DNA of 47,806 nt from Rickettsiales bacterium. GTDB lineage: Bacteria; Pseudomonadota; Alphaproteobacteria; Rs-D84. Under the pieces are notes generated by a model. That model ran no database searches. It was given only the letters and a program-made list of their open reading frames with translations, and was not told where the DNA came from. A program made the position numbers and the translations under genes. Position 1 is the stretch's first letter; each line of letters opens with the position of its first letter. The stretch is from NCBI GenBank assembly GCA_031260805.1, contig JAISKV010000006.1, positions 1 to 47,806 on the forward strand, given 5' to 3'. Positions 7,379-19,600 of this stretch are shown in pieces.

Positions 7379-7509
7379 TTTATCCCCCATGAATGCTTGC
7401 ATATATTTTAATGCGCGCGCGCCCAAAAATCAAATGTTTTTATAAGAAAACACTCCTATCAACAAATCTTTTCTTTTGTGGAAAAATATTTTTGCACAAA
7501 GGAAATATC

Positions 7510-10500
7510 ATGAAGAAATTAAGCATTTTAATCATAGCGCTGCTGGCGGCTGATGCGTTTGCGGAATCCTCCGCGGATTTTGCCGCGCGGTGGAATGGCG
7601 GCGCGCCAAATATCTATTTGGTCGGCAATGATTTGGGAAATGGAAATTATGGCTTGCAGATTTCCGATTATTTGGCCGCGCGCGCGGCCGCCGTCATACT
7701 GTGCGGTTCAAGCGACGGGGCGACATGCGGCGCGCCGAACGGGACCGCGATTTATCTGAATAATTATTCCCTGAACTTTCAACCGGGATGGGGGAGTGAT
7801 TTGTCCGCGACCATTCAAGACTTGTCAATTTACAATGCGGCCGGCGGCGCGATTGTGTTCAGCGGCAATGGCACGGGCGTTCACAATCTGGACTTGAACG
7901 GAATTTATTTTTACAACAATGCCGGCGGCGCGGTCGCCGTTTCCGCGCAGATTCAGAGCGCGGCCGACAACAACTATATCCTGACAAACAACGATTTTAC
8001 CGGCAACCGGGCGGCCAGCGGCGGGGCTGTTTACATGGCTTCCAATAATTCATTGCAATACGGCGCGGCGAATCCGACTGTGTTTTCGGTATCGGAAGAC
8101 ACCGGGACGCAATCGCATTACATCGCGTTGAACAAGGCGACAAGCGGAAACGGCGGCGGAATTTATTTCATTTATAACAATTCGCAAGGCGATGGTGTCA
8201 ACGATTTCAGCGCGACCGGATATACTTACTGGCAGAATTACGCGGCAGGCAGCGGCGGCGCGATTTATTTCGGCGTTATAAACGGGAATAATCCGACGAT
8301 AAACAACCTGACTGTGTCCGGCGGCAAGTTCGTTCAGAACCAGGCCGGCAGCGGCGGCGCGATTGCGACAGAAATCAACGGCGGCGGCACGAATATAAAT
8401 GTCAGTATTGGCGGGGACTTTTACAGCAACAGCGCGACCGGCAATGGCGGCGCGATTTATCGCGTCATTGGGAACCAGTATTCACCGTACGGCGGCGTAA
8501 TAAATTACGACATCAATGGGAACTTTGACGGAAACAAAGCGGCCAGCGGCGGCGCGATTTACAGCAGCATCAATCCTGGCCAGGCGACATTAAACCAAAC
8601 AATCAGCGGCGATTTCACAAACAACTATGCGACGGGCAGCGGCGGCGCGATTTATAATTACGGGTCAAGCGCCAATGGATTGAATATCGCAGACGGGACG
8701 CTGTTTTGGGGCAACGGGGCGGCGTACGGCGGCGCGATTTACAACGACGGGTACGGCGTCATCAATCTGAACACTGGCGCGGCCGGCATCAGTTTTGGAA
8801 ATAATTACTCATCGTCCGCCGCAAACGGATCCGATATTTATCAGGCGACCAGCAACGCGATAATAAACATTCTGGGATCGGGCAAAGTGAATATCAACGA
8901 CGGCATCGGCGGGCTGGGAATCATAAATCAGGGCGCCGGCACCGAACTTAATCTGGCCGCCAACAGCAACAGCAGCGGATACGCCGGCGTGTTTCAGCAG
9001 TCTTCCGGCGCGGTGCTGAACGCGAACGGCGTGATGTTCGGCGGGCTGAATAATGTCGGCGGCACGGCCAATATTAATTCGCACGCCGGAAATATTTATT
9101 TCAATGCACAAATGCTGGACGGCGGAGTCATGAACTATACTTCCAGCGCGGCGACGCGCGTGGACATATCCGCGGCCGCGATGCCCGACGGCGCTGGAAT
9201 CAGTTTTGAGGGCGCGAACGCCCAGGCGAATTTCAACGGTTATGCGTTCAACCTGATGAATGATATTTCCAACGGCCAGGTCAATAATATCAATTTCAAC
9301 GGCGGCGACATAACATTGGGCGCGAATTTGTTCAACGGGACGACCAAGTACTATTTCGGCGCGGGCGCGGTCATCAACCTGGCCGATTCGTCCAGCGACT
9401 ATCAGCAGTACAGTTTTGTAAATCTGTCTGCGGACAGCGCGGCGGCATTGTCATTGAAACTGGGCAACGACACGGGCAGTTTGTCCACGGATTCATTGAG
9501 CGTCGCATCCGGCGGCGGCATAATCGGCCTTGGCAAAGTTTATATTGATGACGAGAATGGATTGATAACAGGACTGGTTCGCGCCATATATGGAAATGTG
9601 TTAAAGTTCCAAAACGGCTTGACCCAGCAAGTCGCGACTTCATTGGGAACATACAACATCACAACCGTCAATGATCAGTACTTGCAGTTTTCAGCAATAA
9701 CAACCGGCGGCGGCGGAACCAGCGTTTCCCAAAATCCTGATACCGGAATGATAACGGTTGATCCGGGCGATGGCAATACGACAATCATAACCCAGGATCC
9801 TGATACAGGAATGATAACGGTTGATCCGGGCGACGGCAATACGACAGTCGTCAATCCTGGCGATGGCGGCACCATAAATATCCCCGGCGGGCAAGTAGTA
9901 ATCACCCCCGGCGATGGCGGCGACGGACCGACAATAAATGTAAGCACGCCGGACACAGGCGCCGCGACGGTCTTGGTCTTGAACGATGTGAACGCGCTTA
10001 ACGCGGCGGCAATCGCGGCGACCTTTTCCTCTGCCAGTGCGCGCGCGTGGCAGATTGGCGCGACCCAGACTTATTACAATTCTGCAAATCTGGACGACAT
10101 GGCGGCCGGGACTTTTTCAGTCCACGGCGCGAATGCTGGAACCCGTACTTCCGTTTTATCAGGATTGAACGCATCAAATCCTGACACGCATCAATCGCTG
10201 TTTGTTATAGTGAATGACGGGACGGACTTTACTTTATCCGATTTGATTGTTGAAGATGCGCAGACGGCGGACGGCGGCGCAGTGCTGAATATGAACAGCG
10301 CCGGATCATCCGCGTTCTTGAACAACCTGCTGGTGCAAAACAATTCCGCGGCGGGCGACGGCGGCGCAGTCAGCATCAGCGCCGGCAGCGTCCAGTCCGG
10401 CAGCGTTGACTTTTACCATAATTCCGCGGACGGCGACGGCGGCGCGATTTGGAATGCCGGCGACAATTTTGTACTCAAAGGCGGCTCGTTCCGCGAAAAC

Positions 10501-12771
10501 AATGCAGACAGTGGCGGCGCGATTTATACAAATGCCGCACAGAATAACGACATGGTTTTGTATGCGGCCGATGCGGATTTGATATTTGATACAAACACGG
10601 CGACAACCAGCGGCGGCGCTGTATTCAATGACGGGTATCTGACCATGGGGGCATCGGCATCAGGCGACATCGTTTTCACAAACAACAGCGATGGAACCGG
10701 GGCGAACGACATCCGCAACGACGGAACGCTGACGCTGGCCAGCCTGGGCGGACGCATTTTAATCGGCGGCGGATTTGTCGGAACCGGAACGATAAATAAA
10801 AACGGACTGGCAGAACTGGCGCTGGGGGCGGACGCAAAGAACCTGGGCTTTACAGGCGTATTCAACATGGCGAACGGCAGCGTCAGCGCGAACGGTGAAT
10901 TCTTTGGCGGAACCACGAATGTGAGTGCCGGAACACTGAACTGGAACGCCGGCGCGGTCAAGGATGATTCCGCGGTTCTGAACATGACCGGCGGCGTCAT
11001 CAATATCTATGGCTCGCTGCGTCTGGGCAATCAGGACGATATCATCGGATACAACGCGAATATAAACCTGCACAGCAGCGGGAACTATGAAATCGCGGGC
11101 GGAACCCTGTACCTGGGCGCAACGGATCAATTGGTTGATCCGGATGGAACATTCGGCTGGGCCAGCATGTCCGACGGATGGTTAAGCGTCAGCGGGCAGA
11201 ATATGTTTGTTTATTCCGGCGCGTTCATCCAGACCGGCGGCGTCGCGATTTCAGAAAACATGGCGACGGTGTACCTGAATCAGAACAGCCCGACCTTTGG
11301 ACTTTTCGGCGGCGATATGGTCTTGTCCAATTCAACGATCAATGTCATGAATTACGAATTGAATCTGGCGGCCGGCAGCGGGACGATTGCACAGACCAGC
11401 GGCACGCTGGCCATGGGCGACGGGGCGGTTTTCAGTTCCATAGACGGAATTTTGCAGGCGCACCAGTTCGCTGGAAAATTCGCCCTGATTTCAATGTCGG
11501 GGCAATCTGAAACAATCGCAAAGTTTTCAGTTGATCTGGACGCGCAGAGTTTTGTTTCGGACAAATGGTCTTTCGCAGGCGGCATCGCGTCGGCGGGCGA
11601 ACTGGCTGTTCACGGAAACGGCAAAGACATCGCCGACATGACCGCCATGAATGGGACGGTCGTTCTGGACCAGATAAACCTGCTGAACGCGCCGTCTGCA
11701 TTGATCGTGCCGTTTACAGTTCTGGAATCAGCGTCTTACGATTCCGGGATGACATTCGCGGCGGCGGCGGACGATGTCATGACGCCCAGCGGATTGTACC
11801 GCCTGGCGTCCGTCGGAAACGGAAATTACGAACTGCGGTTCCTGGACAATAATCCCGATTCGGCCCGCGGACAGGCCGTATCCCAAGCCATGCTGGGCAG
11901 TCAATTAATTATGACTGAATCAATCTTTGATCATGTGTACCTGGACAGCAACGAATGCTTTCACTGCAATTATCAAGCCTGGCAGTTCGAGGAGCATCGC
12001 AACGGCGTCTGGGCCAAAGGCGCGGGCGCGACCGAGAAAATGCATCTGAGCGACGCGCTGCCAGAAATGAAAAACGATTCGTACAGCGTGATTGCGGGAT
12101 TTGATTTTGACGCAATCGGACTGTCCGGCCCCTGGCACTTTCTGCCAACAGTGTTCATGGCGTACAATGCCGGCAGCCAGGAATTTGGCAATGCGAAAAT
12201 GAATCAGGACGGCATTCAACTGGGATTCATGGGTTCATGGGGAACCTATCAATTCATCACCAGCGCACTGGCGTACGGCGGCGCGTACCAGAATAAAATG
12301 ATGATTGCGGGCGCGGAAGACAAAACCAGCAACTGGTTCACCGGCGCGGCGTGGAAGTCTGCGTACAACATTCACATAACCGCCCAGGATTTTATAATCC
12401 AGCCGTCGCTGATGGCGTCGTATAATTACTATGGCAAGCAGGACTGGACTTCATCATACGGCGATATACAAATGGCGTCCGGATATCTGGCGGGAATTAA
12501 TCTGACGCCGGAACTGGCGGCAATCCTGGGTTGGGACGGATGGGCGGTGTTCGCATCGGCGAAATACAGCCATAACTTTGGAAACAAGCAAACCGCAACT
12601 ATCGGCGAAATTCAATTGCCAGAAATCGGAATCGCCGGATTTATGGAGTACGCGATCGGGGGAAATTTTCGCGCATCGGGCAGCCTGTCATTTGACGCAA
12701 AGTTCACAACGCGGCAATCGTCGGAACTCTCTACATACGGCGGACAGTTGGGGATTGCGTATAAGTTTTAG
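7510..12771 (+). CDS. Giant Pmp-type autotransporter adhesin
   Basis: A 1753-residue type V secretion protein: signal peptide (KLSILIIALLAADAFA), two passenger blocks and a C-terminal beta-barrel (about 1450-1753; VWAKGAGATEK near its start, ending GIAYKF with terminal Phe). The passenger has about 15 GGAI/GGAV-type motifs (GGAVYM, GGGIYF, GGAIYF, GGAIYN and so on) alternating with N-rich strands, the pattern of chlamydial polymorphic membrane proteins and expected to form a beta-helix. Between the blocks (about 727-817) is a D/P/G linker with two 21-residue repeats. AAAGGAAA precedes the ATG at 7510; in-frame starts from 7393 would displace the signal peptide and are rejected. It is divergent from the MliC-like gene. 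Likely role: surface adhesin. Confidence 0.88.
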   Translation: MKKLSILIIALLAADAFAESSADFAARWNGGAPNIYLVGNDLGNGNYGLQISDYLAARAAAVILCGSSDGATCGAPNGTAIYLNNYSLNFQPGWGSDLSATIQDLSIYNAAGGAIVFSGNGTGVHNLDLNGIYFYNNAGGAVAVSAQIQSAADNNYILTNNDFTGNRAASGGAVYMASNNSLQYGAANPTVFSVSEDTGTQSHYIALNKATSGNGGGIYFIYNNSQGDGVNDFSATGYTYWQNYAAGSGGAIYFGVINGNNPTINNLTVSGGKFVQNQAGSGGAIATEINGGGTNINVSIGGDFYSNSATGNGGAIYRVIGNQYSPYGGVINYDINGNFDGNKAASGGAIYSSINPGQATLNQTISGDFTNNYATGSGGAIYNYGSSANGLNIADGTLFWGNGAAYGGAIYNDGYGVINLNTGAAGISFGNNYSSSAANGSDIYQATSNAIINILGSGKVNINDGIGGLGIINQGAGTELNLAANSNSSGYAGVFQQSSGAVLNANGVMFGGLNNVGGTANINSHAGNIYFNAQMLDGGVMNYTSSAATRVDISAAAMPDGAGISFEGANAQANFNGYAFNLMNDISNGQVNNINFNGGDITLGANLFNGTTKYYFGAGAVINLADSSSDYQQYSFVNLSADSAAALSLKLGNDTGSLSTDSLSVASGGGIIGLGKVYIDDENGLITGLVRAIYGNVLKFQNGLTQQVATSLGTYNITTVNDQYLQFSAITTGGGGTSVSQNPDTGMITVDPGDGNTTIITQDPDTGMITVDPGDGNTTVVNPGDGGTINIPGGQVVITPGDGGDGPTINVSTPDTGAATVLVLNDVNALNAAAIAATFSSASARAWQIGATQTYYNSANLDDMAAGTFSVHGANAGTRTSVLSGLNASNPDTHQSLFVIVNDGTDFTLSDLIVEDAQTADGGAVLNMNSAGSSAFLNNLLVQNNSAAGDGGAVSISAGSVQSGSVDFYHNSADGDGGAIWNAGDNFVLKGGSFRENNADSGGAIYTNAAQNNDMVLYAADADLIFDTNTATTSGGAVFNDGYLTMGASASGDIVFTNNSDGTGANDIRNDGTLTLASLGGRILIGGGFVGTGTINKNGLAELALGADAKNLGFTGVFNMANGSVSANGEFFGGTTNVSAGTLNWNAGAVKDDSAVLNMTGGVINIYGSLRLGNQDDIIGYNANINLHSSGNYEIAGGTLYLGATDQLVDPDGTFGWASMSDGWLSVSGQNMFVYSGAFIQTGGVAISENMATVYLNQNSPTFGLFGGDMVLSNSTINVMNYELNLAAGSGTIAQTSGTLAMGDGAVFSSIDGILQAHQFAGKFALISMSGQSETIAKFSVDLDAQSFVSDKWSFAGGIASAGELAVHGNGKDIADMTAMNGTVVLDQINLLNAPSALIVPFTVLESASYDSGMTFAAAADDVMTPSGLYRLASVGNGNYELRFLDNNPDSARGQAVSQAMLGSQLIMTESIFDHVYLDSNECFHCNYQAWQFEEHRNGVWAKGAGATEKMHLSDALPEMKNDSYSVIAGFDFDAIGLSGPWHFLPTVFMAYNAGSQEFGNAKMNQDGIQLGFMGSWGTYQFITSALAYGGAYQNKMMIAGAEDKTSNWFTGAAWKSAYNIHITAQDFIIQPSLMASYNYYGKQDWTSSYGDIQMASGYLAGINLTPELAAILGWDGWAVFASAKYSHNFGNKQTATIGEIQLPEIGIAGFMEYAIGGNFRASGSLSFDAKFTTRQSSELSTYGGQLGIAYKF
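9736..9861 (+). repeat. 63-bp tandem repeat in the autotransporter linker
   Basis: Two nearly identical direct repeats with a period of 63 nt (starting at 9736 and 9799) encode PDTGMITVDPGDGNTT followed by a short variable tail. A third, shorter PGDGG unit follows. Because the unit is 21 codons, copy-number change keeps the frame and would change only the linker length. Confidence 0.8.
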
Positions 12772-12775
12772 CGGA

Positions 12776-12844
12776 GGTATAGGTGAAGGTGCAAGTGCAG
12801 GCATCATTCCTGCGCGCACTTACACATTCACCCACACCTATACC
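12776..12844. terminator. Hairpin between convergent autotransporter and XRE genes
   Basis: GGTATAGGTG (12776-12785) and CACCTATACC (12835-12844) are perfect inverted repeats, extended inward by a partly paired GTGCAAGTGC/GCACTTACAC region. The stop codon of the XRE gene lies in the right arm. It probably separates the two converging transcripts. Confidence 0.5.
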
Positions 12845-13239
12845 AGCATTCCCTGCAATACGGACAGGATTGTTTTGCGCTGGTCGTCGCTGGGCAATTT
12901 CCAGTATAATTTCATCAGTTCCAGACTTTCGTTATTGCTGAAAGGATCGTTCGGCGCAGGTTCGGCCAATTTTGCATTTATGCCGCCCGGCATATAACTC
13001 TGCGTGCCGGAATAGAAAAACGATATCGGGGTTTCCAACGCGGTGCTGATTTGCAGCAGGCGCGAAGCCGAGATGCGATTTTCAGCCGCTTCATATTTTT
13101 GCATTTGCTGGAAAGTAACGCCGCATTTTTCGGCCAATTGTTTTTGCGTCATGCCCAAAATATTGCGGCGCAATTGAATCCGCTGACCAATGTGCTGGTC
13201 TATGAATTTGGAAATATTTTTGTTTATCTCGCCCGGCAT
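12838..13239 (-). CDS. XRE-family helix-turn-helix transcriptional regulator
   Basis: A 133-residue cytoplasmic regulator. The HTH (about residues 13-70) reads HIGQRIQLRRNILGMTQKQL, then CGVTFQQMQKYEAAENRISA, then RLLQISTALETPISFFY. This VTFQQxQKYE variant followed by xISFFY is the form widespread in alphaproteobacteria, usually ending in a short helical tail, here LMKLYWKLPSDDQRKTILSV. Its targets are unknown. It lies between the two giant surface-protein genes, so a role in controlling them is possible but only positional. I chose the ATG at 13239, where the alignment begins, over the more upstream 13320. Confidence 0.85.
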   Translation of the reverse strand: MPGEINKNISKFIDQHIGQRIQLRRNILGMTQKQLAEKCGVTFQQMQKYEAAENRISASRLLQISTALETPISFFYSGTQSYMPGGINAKLAEPAPNDPFSNNESLELMKLYWKLPSDDQRKTILSVLQGMLV

Positions 13240-13337
13240 AAACGGCAGTATAGGATTTTTTTCAATCCGCCGCAATAAAATAAAGTGCAGAGAGTCATCT
13301 GACACGACCCCGCCCCGCATCGCCGATAGCGTTGTGT

Positions 13338-13530
13338 TCTTTTATACCACTACCCCGTCCGCCTGCGGCGTCCACCCCTTCGCCAGCGAAGGGGAATTCG
13401 TTGGCCTGCACATTAAAACGAAGTTCGGACAACTCCCCTTCGCTGGGACCCACCCACGAAAAACTTCGTTTTTCGCGGGGCCCGGGAAAGGGGTGGACGC
13501 CGCAGGCGGACGGGGTAGTGGTATAAAAGA
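13338..13530. repeat. GC-rich palindromic repeat family Q, copy A
   Basis: A 193-bp element with perfect 13-nt terminal inverted repeats, TCTTTTATACCAC (13338-13350) and GTGGTATAAAAGA (13518-13530). Inside are CTACCCCGTC, a CGCCTGCGGCG mini-palindrome and CCACCCCTTCGC, mirrored on the other arm, plus a CGAAAAACTTCGTTTTTCG hairpin on the right side only. The core (GAATTCGTTGGCCTGCAC, then AAACGAAGTTCGGACAA) is asymmetric and gives the element a direction. Related copies lie at 21638, 36592 and 47713. It has no coding content and resembles a non-autonomous MITE- or REP-like element. Confidence 0.85.
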
Positions 13531-13600
13531 GTGAAAAAATTAAATGTTGCCGTCGCGCTTCGCGCGACACATTCACTTTTTCACTTCTTTTACTTTTTTT
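13531..13600. repeat. Hairpin-rich leader upstream of the giant protein gene
   Basis: GTGAAAAA (13531 region) and TTTTTCAC (about 13577-13584) enclose the strong inner hairpin GTCGCG-CTTCG-CGCGAC. It is followed by T/C-rich tracts resembling repeated TTTTCAC heptamers. It abuts repeat copy A and lies just upstream of the 2641-residue gene, so it could act as a 5' regulatory structure or be another small repeat. The function is unknown. Confidence 0.4.
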
Positions 13601-13632
13601 CACTTGCAGGTACCCTGTCAGATTTACTAGAC

Positions 13633-13653
13633 TATAATCCATCAAGGAAGGGG
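13633..13653 (+). promoter_or_regulatory. -10 element and strong Shine-Dalgarno of the giant gene
   Basis: TATAAT at 13633-13638 and AAGGAAGGGG at about 13644-13653 precede the ATG at 13655. No convincing -35 is seen at 16-18 nt (TTGCAG at 13604 is too far), so an activator or an alternative upstream element may be needed. Confidence 0.4.
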
Positions 13654-13654
13654 A

Positions 13655-16600
13655 ATGCCCATAAAACGCTTGTTTTTTGCCTTGTTTGGCGTGTTTGTAT
13701 TGGCGGCTGTGATGCCGCTGTCTGTCGCGCATGCCGCATATACCTGCACCCAGTGCTATACCCAGTGCAATGCGAATTATGTATATTGCACCACGCCCAG
13801 TTTTGATCGGGGCGGCGGAAATATTTGCGGCACGGGCAGCGACGCGTGTCCCGCATGCGTCGGATGTCCATCCGGATATTCCAGGTCCGGGACTTCCAGC
13901 ACCCAGACCGCCTGCACGCCTGATTGCACGCAATGCTCTACCCAATCGCCGTATACATTGGGCGGATGTTTGACGAATACAAACAGTTGTTATAGAAATT
14001 GCGCGACATCTGACATTGCCAATTCATACGCATTAACCGGAACGATAACCAAGGGCGGAACAAACACCTGCACGCTGACCAGTTGCAACGGCGGCTATCG
14101 CAAGAGCAGCAATGCCTGCCAGGGGTGCCCGGCTGGTTCCAGTTCCAGCAACGGAAATACCAACGATTATTGTTCCTGCAACACTGACACCAAGCGCGGC
14201 GGATCATGGACCGGGGAAAGCACGACCAGCGGAACAACCGGCTGTTCCAAGCCAAGCGCGACCATTACTTTTGACAAAGGCGCGGCCGACAGCGGGGCCC
14301 CGTCTTACACCAGCGGCATATTTGAGTACAATACTGCCAAGGCATTGCCGACAGTAAATACAATGGCCAAGGCCGGATATGCATTCAACGGCTGGGGAAC
14401 CGCAAACGGATGCACCAGCGGCGATACCGGAAACAAAATTTATACCAGCACTCCGCCTTCCACGCTTTTTGCATGCTGGACGGCCAACAGCAATACACTG
14501 TCTCTTAATAAAAACGGCGGCAATTGCACAATAGAGGGGACAGCCAGCACGACCACCGCGTCAAAATCTTTGACCACCGGGCAGACATATACTTTGCCGA
14601 CCATTGATTCATGCGCCCAGACAAATTATGCACTGCCCACAACGCGGCAATGGTGCACGACCGATGGCAGCGGGACGCCGACTTGTTATAACCAAGGCGC
14701 GACCTATACAATGGGTTCCGGCAACGCGACGCTGTATATCAAATGGAATTACACGGTCGCGTACGATGGAAACGGAAGAACCGGCGGAACAGCGATGCCG
14801 GGTTCAACAACCTGCGTCAAGAATGCGAATTGCACAATCGCAACCGTGCCGGCCGCGCCGACCAGGGCCGGATACACACCAAACACAACAACTTGGTACA
14901 GCACGAACGCCGGCGGAACCCCCAGTTATGCAAGCGCGTTGACAACATACACGGCCGGACCGAAAACGCTTTATCTGAAATGGACTGCGAATACATTTTA
15001 TATACAATATGACGCGAATGGGGGCAGCGGCGCGCCGGGCAACCTGACCTGCACCTATGACGGCACATGCACGCTGACGACAACCGCGCCGACAGGCAAG
15101 CCATCCGATTATACAACTTTTGTCGGATGGGCGACCAGCACGGCAAATGCGGCCAGCGGCACGACTGTTTCAACAATGAATAATGCCACGACGACAAACG
15201 GCGACACTGTCAAAGTTTATGCGGTGTGGAGCAAGTCTTGCAGCCAGACAAACACCATCACAAATTGCAGCACATACACCACGCCGACCGCCACGCAATA
15301 TTATGGCGGATCATGCAGCGCGGCAAACCGGACTTGCGCAACCTGCACTGCATGCACCAAGGGCGCGGGCGTCGCGACATGCAGCGCGCCGGGCGGAACA
15401 ACCTGCACATACGCGGCGACTTGCGACAACGGGTACAACACGCCTGTGGTTTCCAATACCAGCGCGTCCTGCACCGGGAACAACATAACCATCAATTACA
15501 ACCGTGATGGCGGCAGCGGGTCTGATCCTGCATCAGGATCCTGCGTTTACGGCGGAAAATTCAATCTGGCGACATACACCGGTATCAAAAGTGGCTTTTC
15601 TTATGGCGGATGGCAGAACGCGTCCGGCACCGCGCTGGGCGGCAACGGCGTTGAAATAAATTGCAGCGCGCTGGGGGTATATTCCGGCAGCACCCAGGTC
15701 AAGGCCATTTGGAATATTGAAACAAATAAAGTGATAACATTTGCAGCGAACGGCGGGACCTGCACGACAACCACCCAATCCGTTGTTTATAATACTGCGA
15801 CAAACTTAACCGATGTTAACACGCTGGGATGCAAGCGCGACGGACATGTCTTTACCGGCTGGACCGGCGGGCCCAACGGCAGTTATGCAAACGGCGCGTC
15901 AATAACATTAACAGCGGGCACGACGCTGACAGCCGGGTGGACCGCATGCGGCAAAGGCCAATATAAACCGGCGTCCGCGAATGCGACCGCGACATGCGGG
16001 ACTTGCGGCGCGGGTTCGTACCAGCAAAACACCGGTTCAACCAGTTGCACCGCCTGCACGGACGGATATACTTCCGCGGCCGGGGCCCAGGCATCGTCTT
16101 CTTGCAGCGCGTGCGGGGCGATTGACGGACGGAACGCGTGGGGAACGCAGACTTGGAATGCAGCGACAAATGTTGTTGACGGACTTTGCACTGTGGCCAC
16201 CTGTATCGCGAACAGATATAAGAGCGGCAATACCTGCCCGGCGTGCAGTTCGGTTGGCGACGGCACATTTACTTTGTCCGATTTGGGAACAACGACCCAA
16301 AATGCGTGCTATAAATCGTGCGACAACATAACGAATGCGTCATCAATGACGGGACGCAATTATTACAACCAGACGGATACTTGCGAAGTTAACCAATGCA
16401 CAGCCGGTTCATATAAATCTGGAACCGGAACAACCGCAACCTGCCCCATTTGCGCCGAAGGATCATACAGCGCGGCAAACGGCGCGACTGCGTGCACGGC
16501 CTGCACCGCGGGCACAACCATACTCGGCACGGCATTGGCCGATCACAATGCGGCGGCCAAATGCGCGGCATGCACGAACACGATTGCGGCAGGGATTGAT

Positions 16601-19600
16601 AATTGGGCTGCGGTCGCATGGTCTGCGAACAGCGTTCCGGCCAGATGCACGATTTCTTCATGCAAGGCGGCGTACAGCCTGGGCGGGACGAACCAGTCCA
16701 CAACATGCGCGTACTGCCCGACAACAGGCGATGGCGACTGCGGATGCGCGGCGGGAAATTTTCCCAGCGGCGGCGTTTGCAGCGCGTCAACGATAACCTG
16801 CGTGGCGGCGGGATTGACCGGCGCGACCGGGAATGCGACCTGGACCGGGTCCGCGTGGGATTTGACCCAGTGCCACAAGACCTGCACCCCGCCGACGCTG
16901 GCATCATTGCCGGGGTGCAAGACGGTCAGCGCGGCGTATGAAAACTATTATACCGGCGTGGCTTGGCCGGACTGCACTTACACCGTGACGGCAAATGACG
17001 GGTACACCGCGCACAGCGGAACCGCGCCTTATTGCAGCGCCAACGATTACACGATAACATTGGTCCAGAATGGCGGAACAGGCGGCACGACCAGCATTAT
17101 AGAAACATACGGCACCAAATGGACGCCCGCATCAATAACATTGCCGTCGCGCGGGAATTCCGCGTTCAAGGGCTACTATTCCGCGGATGACTGCGGCGGC
17201 ACGGCCGTGATTCCGGCAACCGGAACGATGCCCGCAAACACAACATACACCGCAGCCGCCAGTCTGTATGCTTGCTGGAAGTGCGATGCGGGAACTTACT
17301 GGAACGGCAGCACTTGCACAGACTGTCCGCGCGGATCATATAAAATCGGCGAATCCAACGGATACGGCGCGGCGGCGGCTTGCACCGTATGCCCGGGCGG
17401 TCAAACAACCGCCAGCACCAAGACGACAACAAACACCTGCGCGGCGAATACCTGCGTCAGCACGACACTGATATCAACAAACGCAAATGACGCCACCGGA
17501 AATCAAGGCGTTTCAGGGTGGCGGACGCAGACATTCGCTGAATTGGCGGGCGGCGGCTATAATTCCAACTGTTCTATTGATTCATGCAAGACCGGTTATG
17601 CGCGGATATCGCAGAACACTTGTTCATATTGCAGCGCGAACGGCGGCGTGAATTCCACAGCCAATGGAAATCCGATATTCAATTCCGGAAACGCAAATAC
17701 TTCCAGCGATTGCATCGTGACGACTTGCCGGGCCCAGGGGTATAAAATCAGCGCGCTGGCAACCAACAACAATGACTGCCAGTTATGCCCGATAAACCAG
17801 TGGCACATCGCAACCGGGACCAGTTCGGTCTTGGCATACACGGCAACAGGCGGAAATAATACAACCGCATCATGCGCGGCTGACGACTGTGCAGCGGGTT
17901 ATTATCATGAAGCGTATCTGCCATTCCTGACCCAGGCCAGCAATACGCCCGGCGTGTGCAGTCCGGCCGGCGATTGCAGCGTGTCAACATGCTATAACTG
18001 GAACGCGGCGGGCAGCGGCAATCTGGGATGCAATTCGTCAACATGCCTTATCAATTCGTGCAAAGACGGATATGAATTAAAGACCGCGTGTTCAACTGCG
18101 GCGGATGTCAGTTGTGAATCGCAATACGACAGCAATCCTGTGTGCGCGCCGAAAACATACACAATAACGCTGAATAAAAATCCGCGCGGCAGCAACGGCA
18201 CGGTCAGCGGAACCGCATCGGCATCCGTGAATTGCACTTTTGACAAGGCCTGCACGATACCGGTCGCCAGCGGACTGTCGCAGAACGGATACACAAACAG
18301 CAATACTTGGTGCAAGAACGCGGACGGCACGGGCGGATGCTTTGTCGGCGCTGTTCCGGCCGGAACGAATATCAGTCCGACCGGCGGCGCGATAACGCTG
18401 TACGCCAAATGGACGGCCACGGAATATTCCGTCGCGCTGAACGCGCACAATAATCCCGGGGGCAGTTATTATGACTGGCACGGCACGCAGACGGCGTACT
18501 TGCAGTATGACACGGGTTGGTCTGTGCTGTTGGGCGGGCAATTCAGCGCCCAACCGAGCATTGTCATCCCCGGCAAGAACGGGTATGTGTTCAACGGATA
18601 CTGGACGGCGGAAACCGGCGGAAGCCAAGTCATTGATGCGGCTGGAAAATTCAAGACAGGATTTCTGACACTGACCAGCAACAACACGACCGTGCTTCAC
18701 GCGCAGTGGACGCCCAAGGTTTATACGATTCTGTTTGATGAAAATAATGGCGATACGCCATCCAGCCCGGCCGTGCTTTACGAAAAGTACAACACCGGAT
18801 GGTTCACGAATGCAGGCGCATCCGCCGCGTTTACCGCTTGGACCAGTTTGCCGACGCGCGCGACATATAACTTTATCGGATTCACGACCGAGCCAAATGG
18901 CGGACTGGTGGTCTTTGACGCGACCGGCGCGCCGCAACTGACAACTATATCCAGCCAGACCGGGACGACAACCCTGTACGCGCAGTGGGAACTGGCGATT
19001 ATTCATTGCAACGCCGGATTTTACAAAAATACCAGCGGCGTCTGCACGCAATGCACGACGGGATCTTACTGCGAAGGCGGCGATTATCTGCTGGATACCC
19101 AGGAACGCGGGCGTATTTCATGCAGCACGGTCGGCGACGGATCGTACACTCTGTCCGCAGCCGGATCTGACGAAACCAGCGATTGTTATAAGAACACAAC
19201 CTGCGGCATTCTGAATTCTTATCAGATAACCGGCGGAACAGGCACTCAGAATTTCGGCGGAAATGATACCTGCACAGCGACGCTGGTGTCGTGCAACGCG
19301 AATTATTGGAAAAATGTGAACGCCTGCACGCTGTGCCCCGACAGCGGAATTGTATCCGCGCCAAGTGTCGGCGACGCGACGACTTGCTATAAAATCTGCG
19401 CGGACAAGGCGACCCCTGCGCATTGCGCGGACATCATAAATAATCTGGCGGCCGCGAATTCGCATTATTCCAATCCGGCCGGAACCGGCGGCGCGTACGC
19501 GACCTGCACATACACCGTATCGCCGAACACCGGTTATCACACCAGCGGCAGTCCCGGCGCGAATCCATCCTGTGTCGCGAACAATTATTCAATCAAGTTC

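Noticed and set aside
13295-13945. 216-residue minus-strand frame crossing repeat copy A
   Set aside because: It runs through the palindromic repeat and the start of the giant gene, so it is a by-product of GC-rich sequence.
18092-19051. 319-residue minus-strand frame and other long minus frames within 13.6-21.6 kb
   Set aside because: Shadows of the highly biased codons of the giant plus-strand gene; no start signals, no domains.
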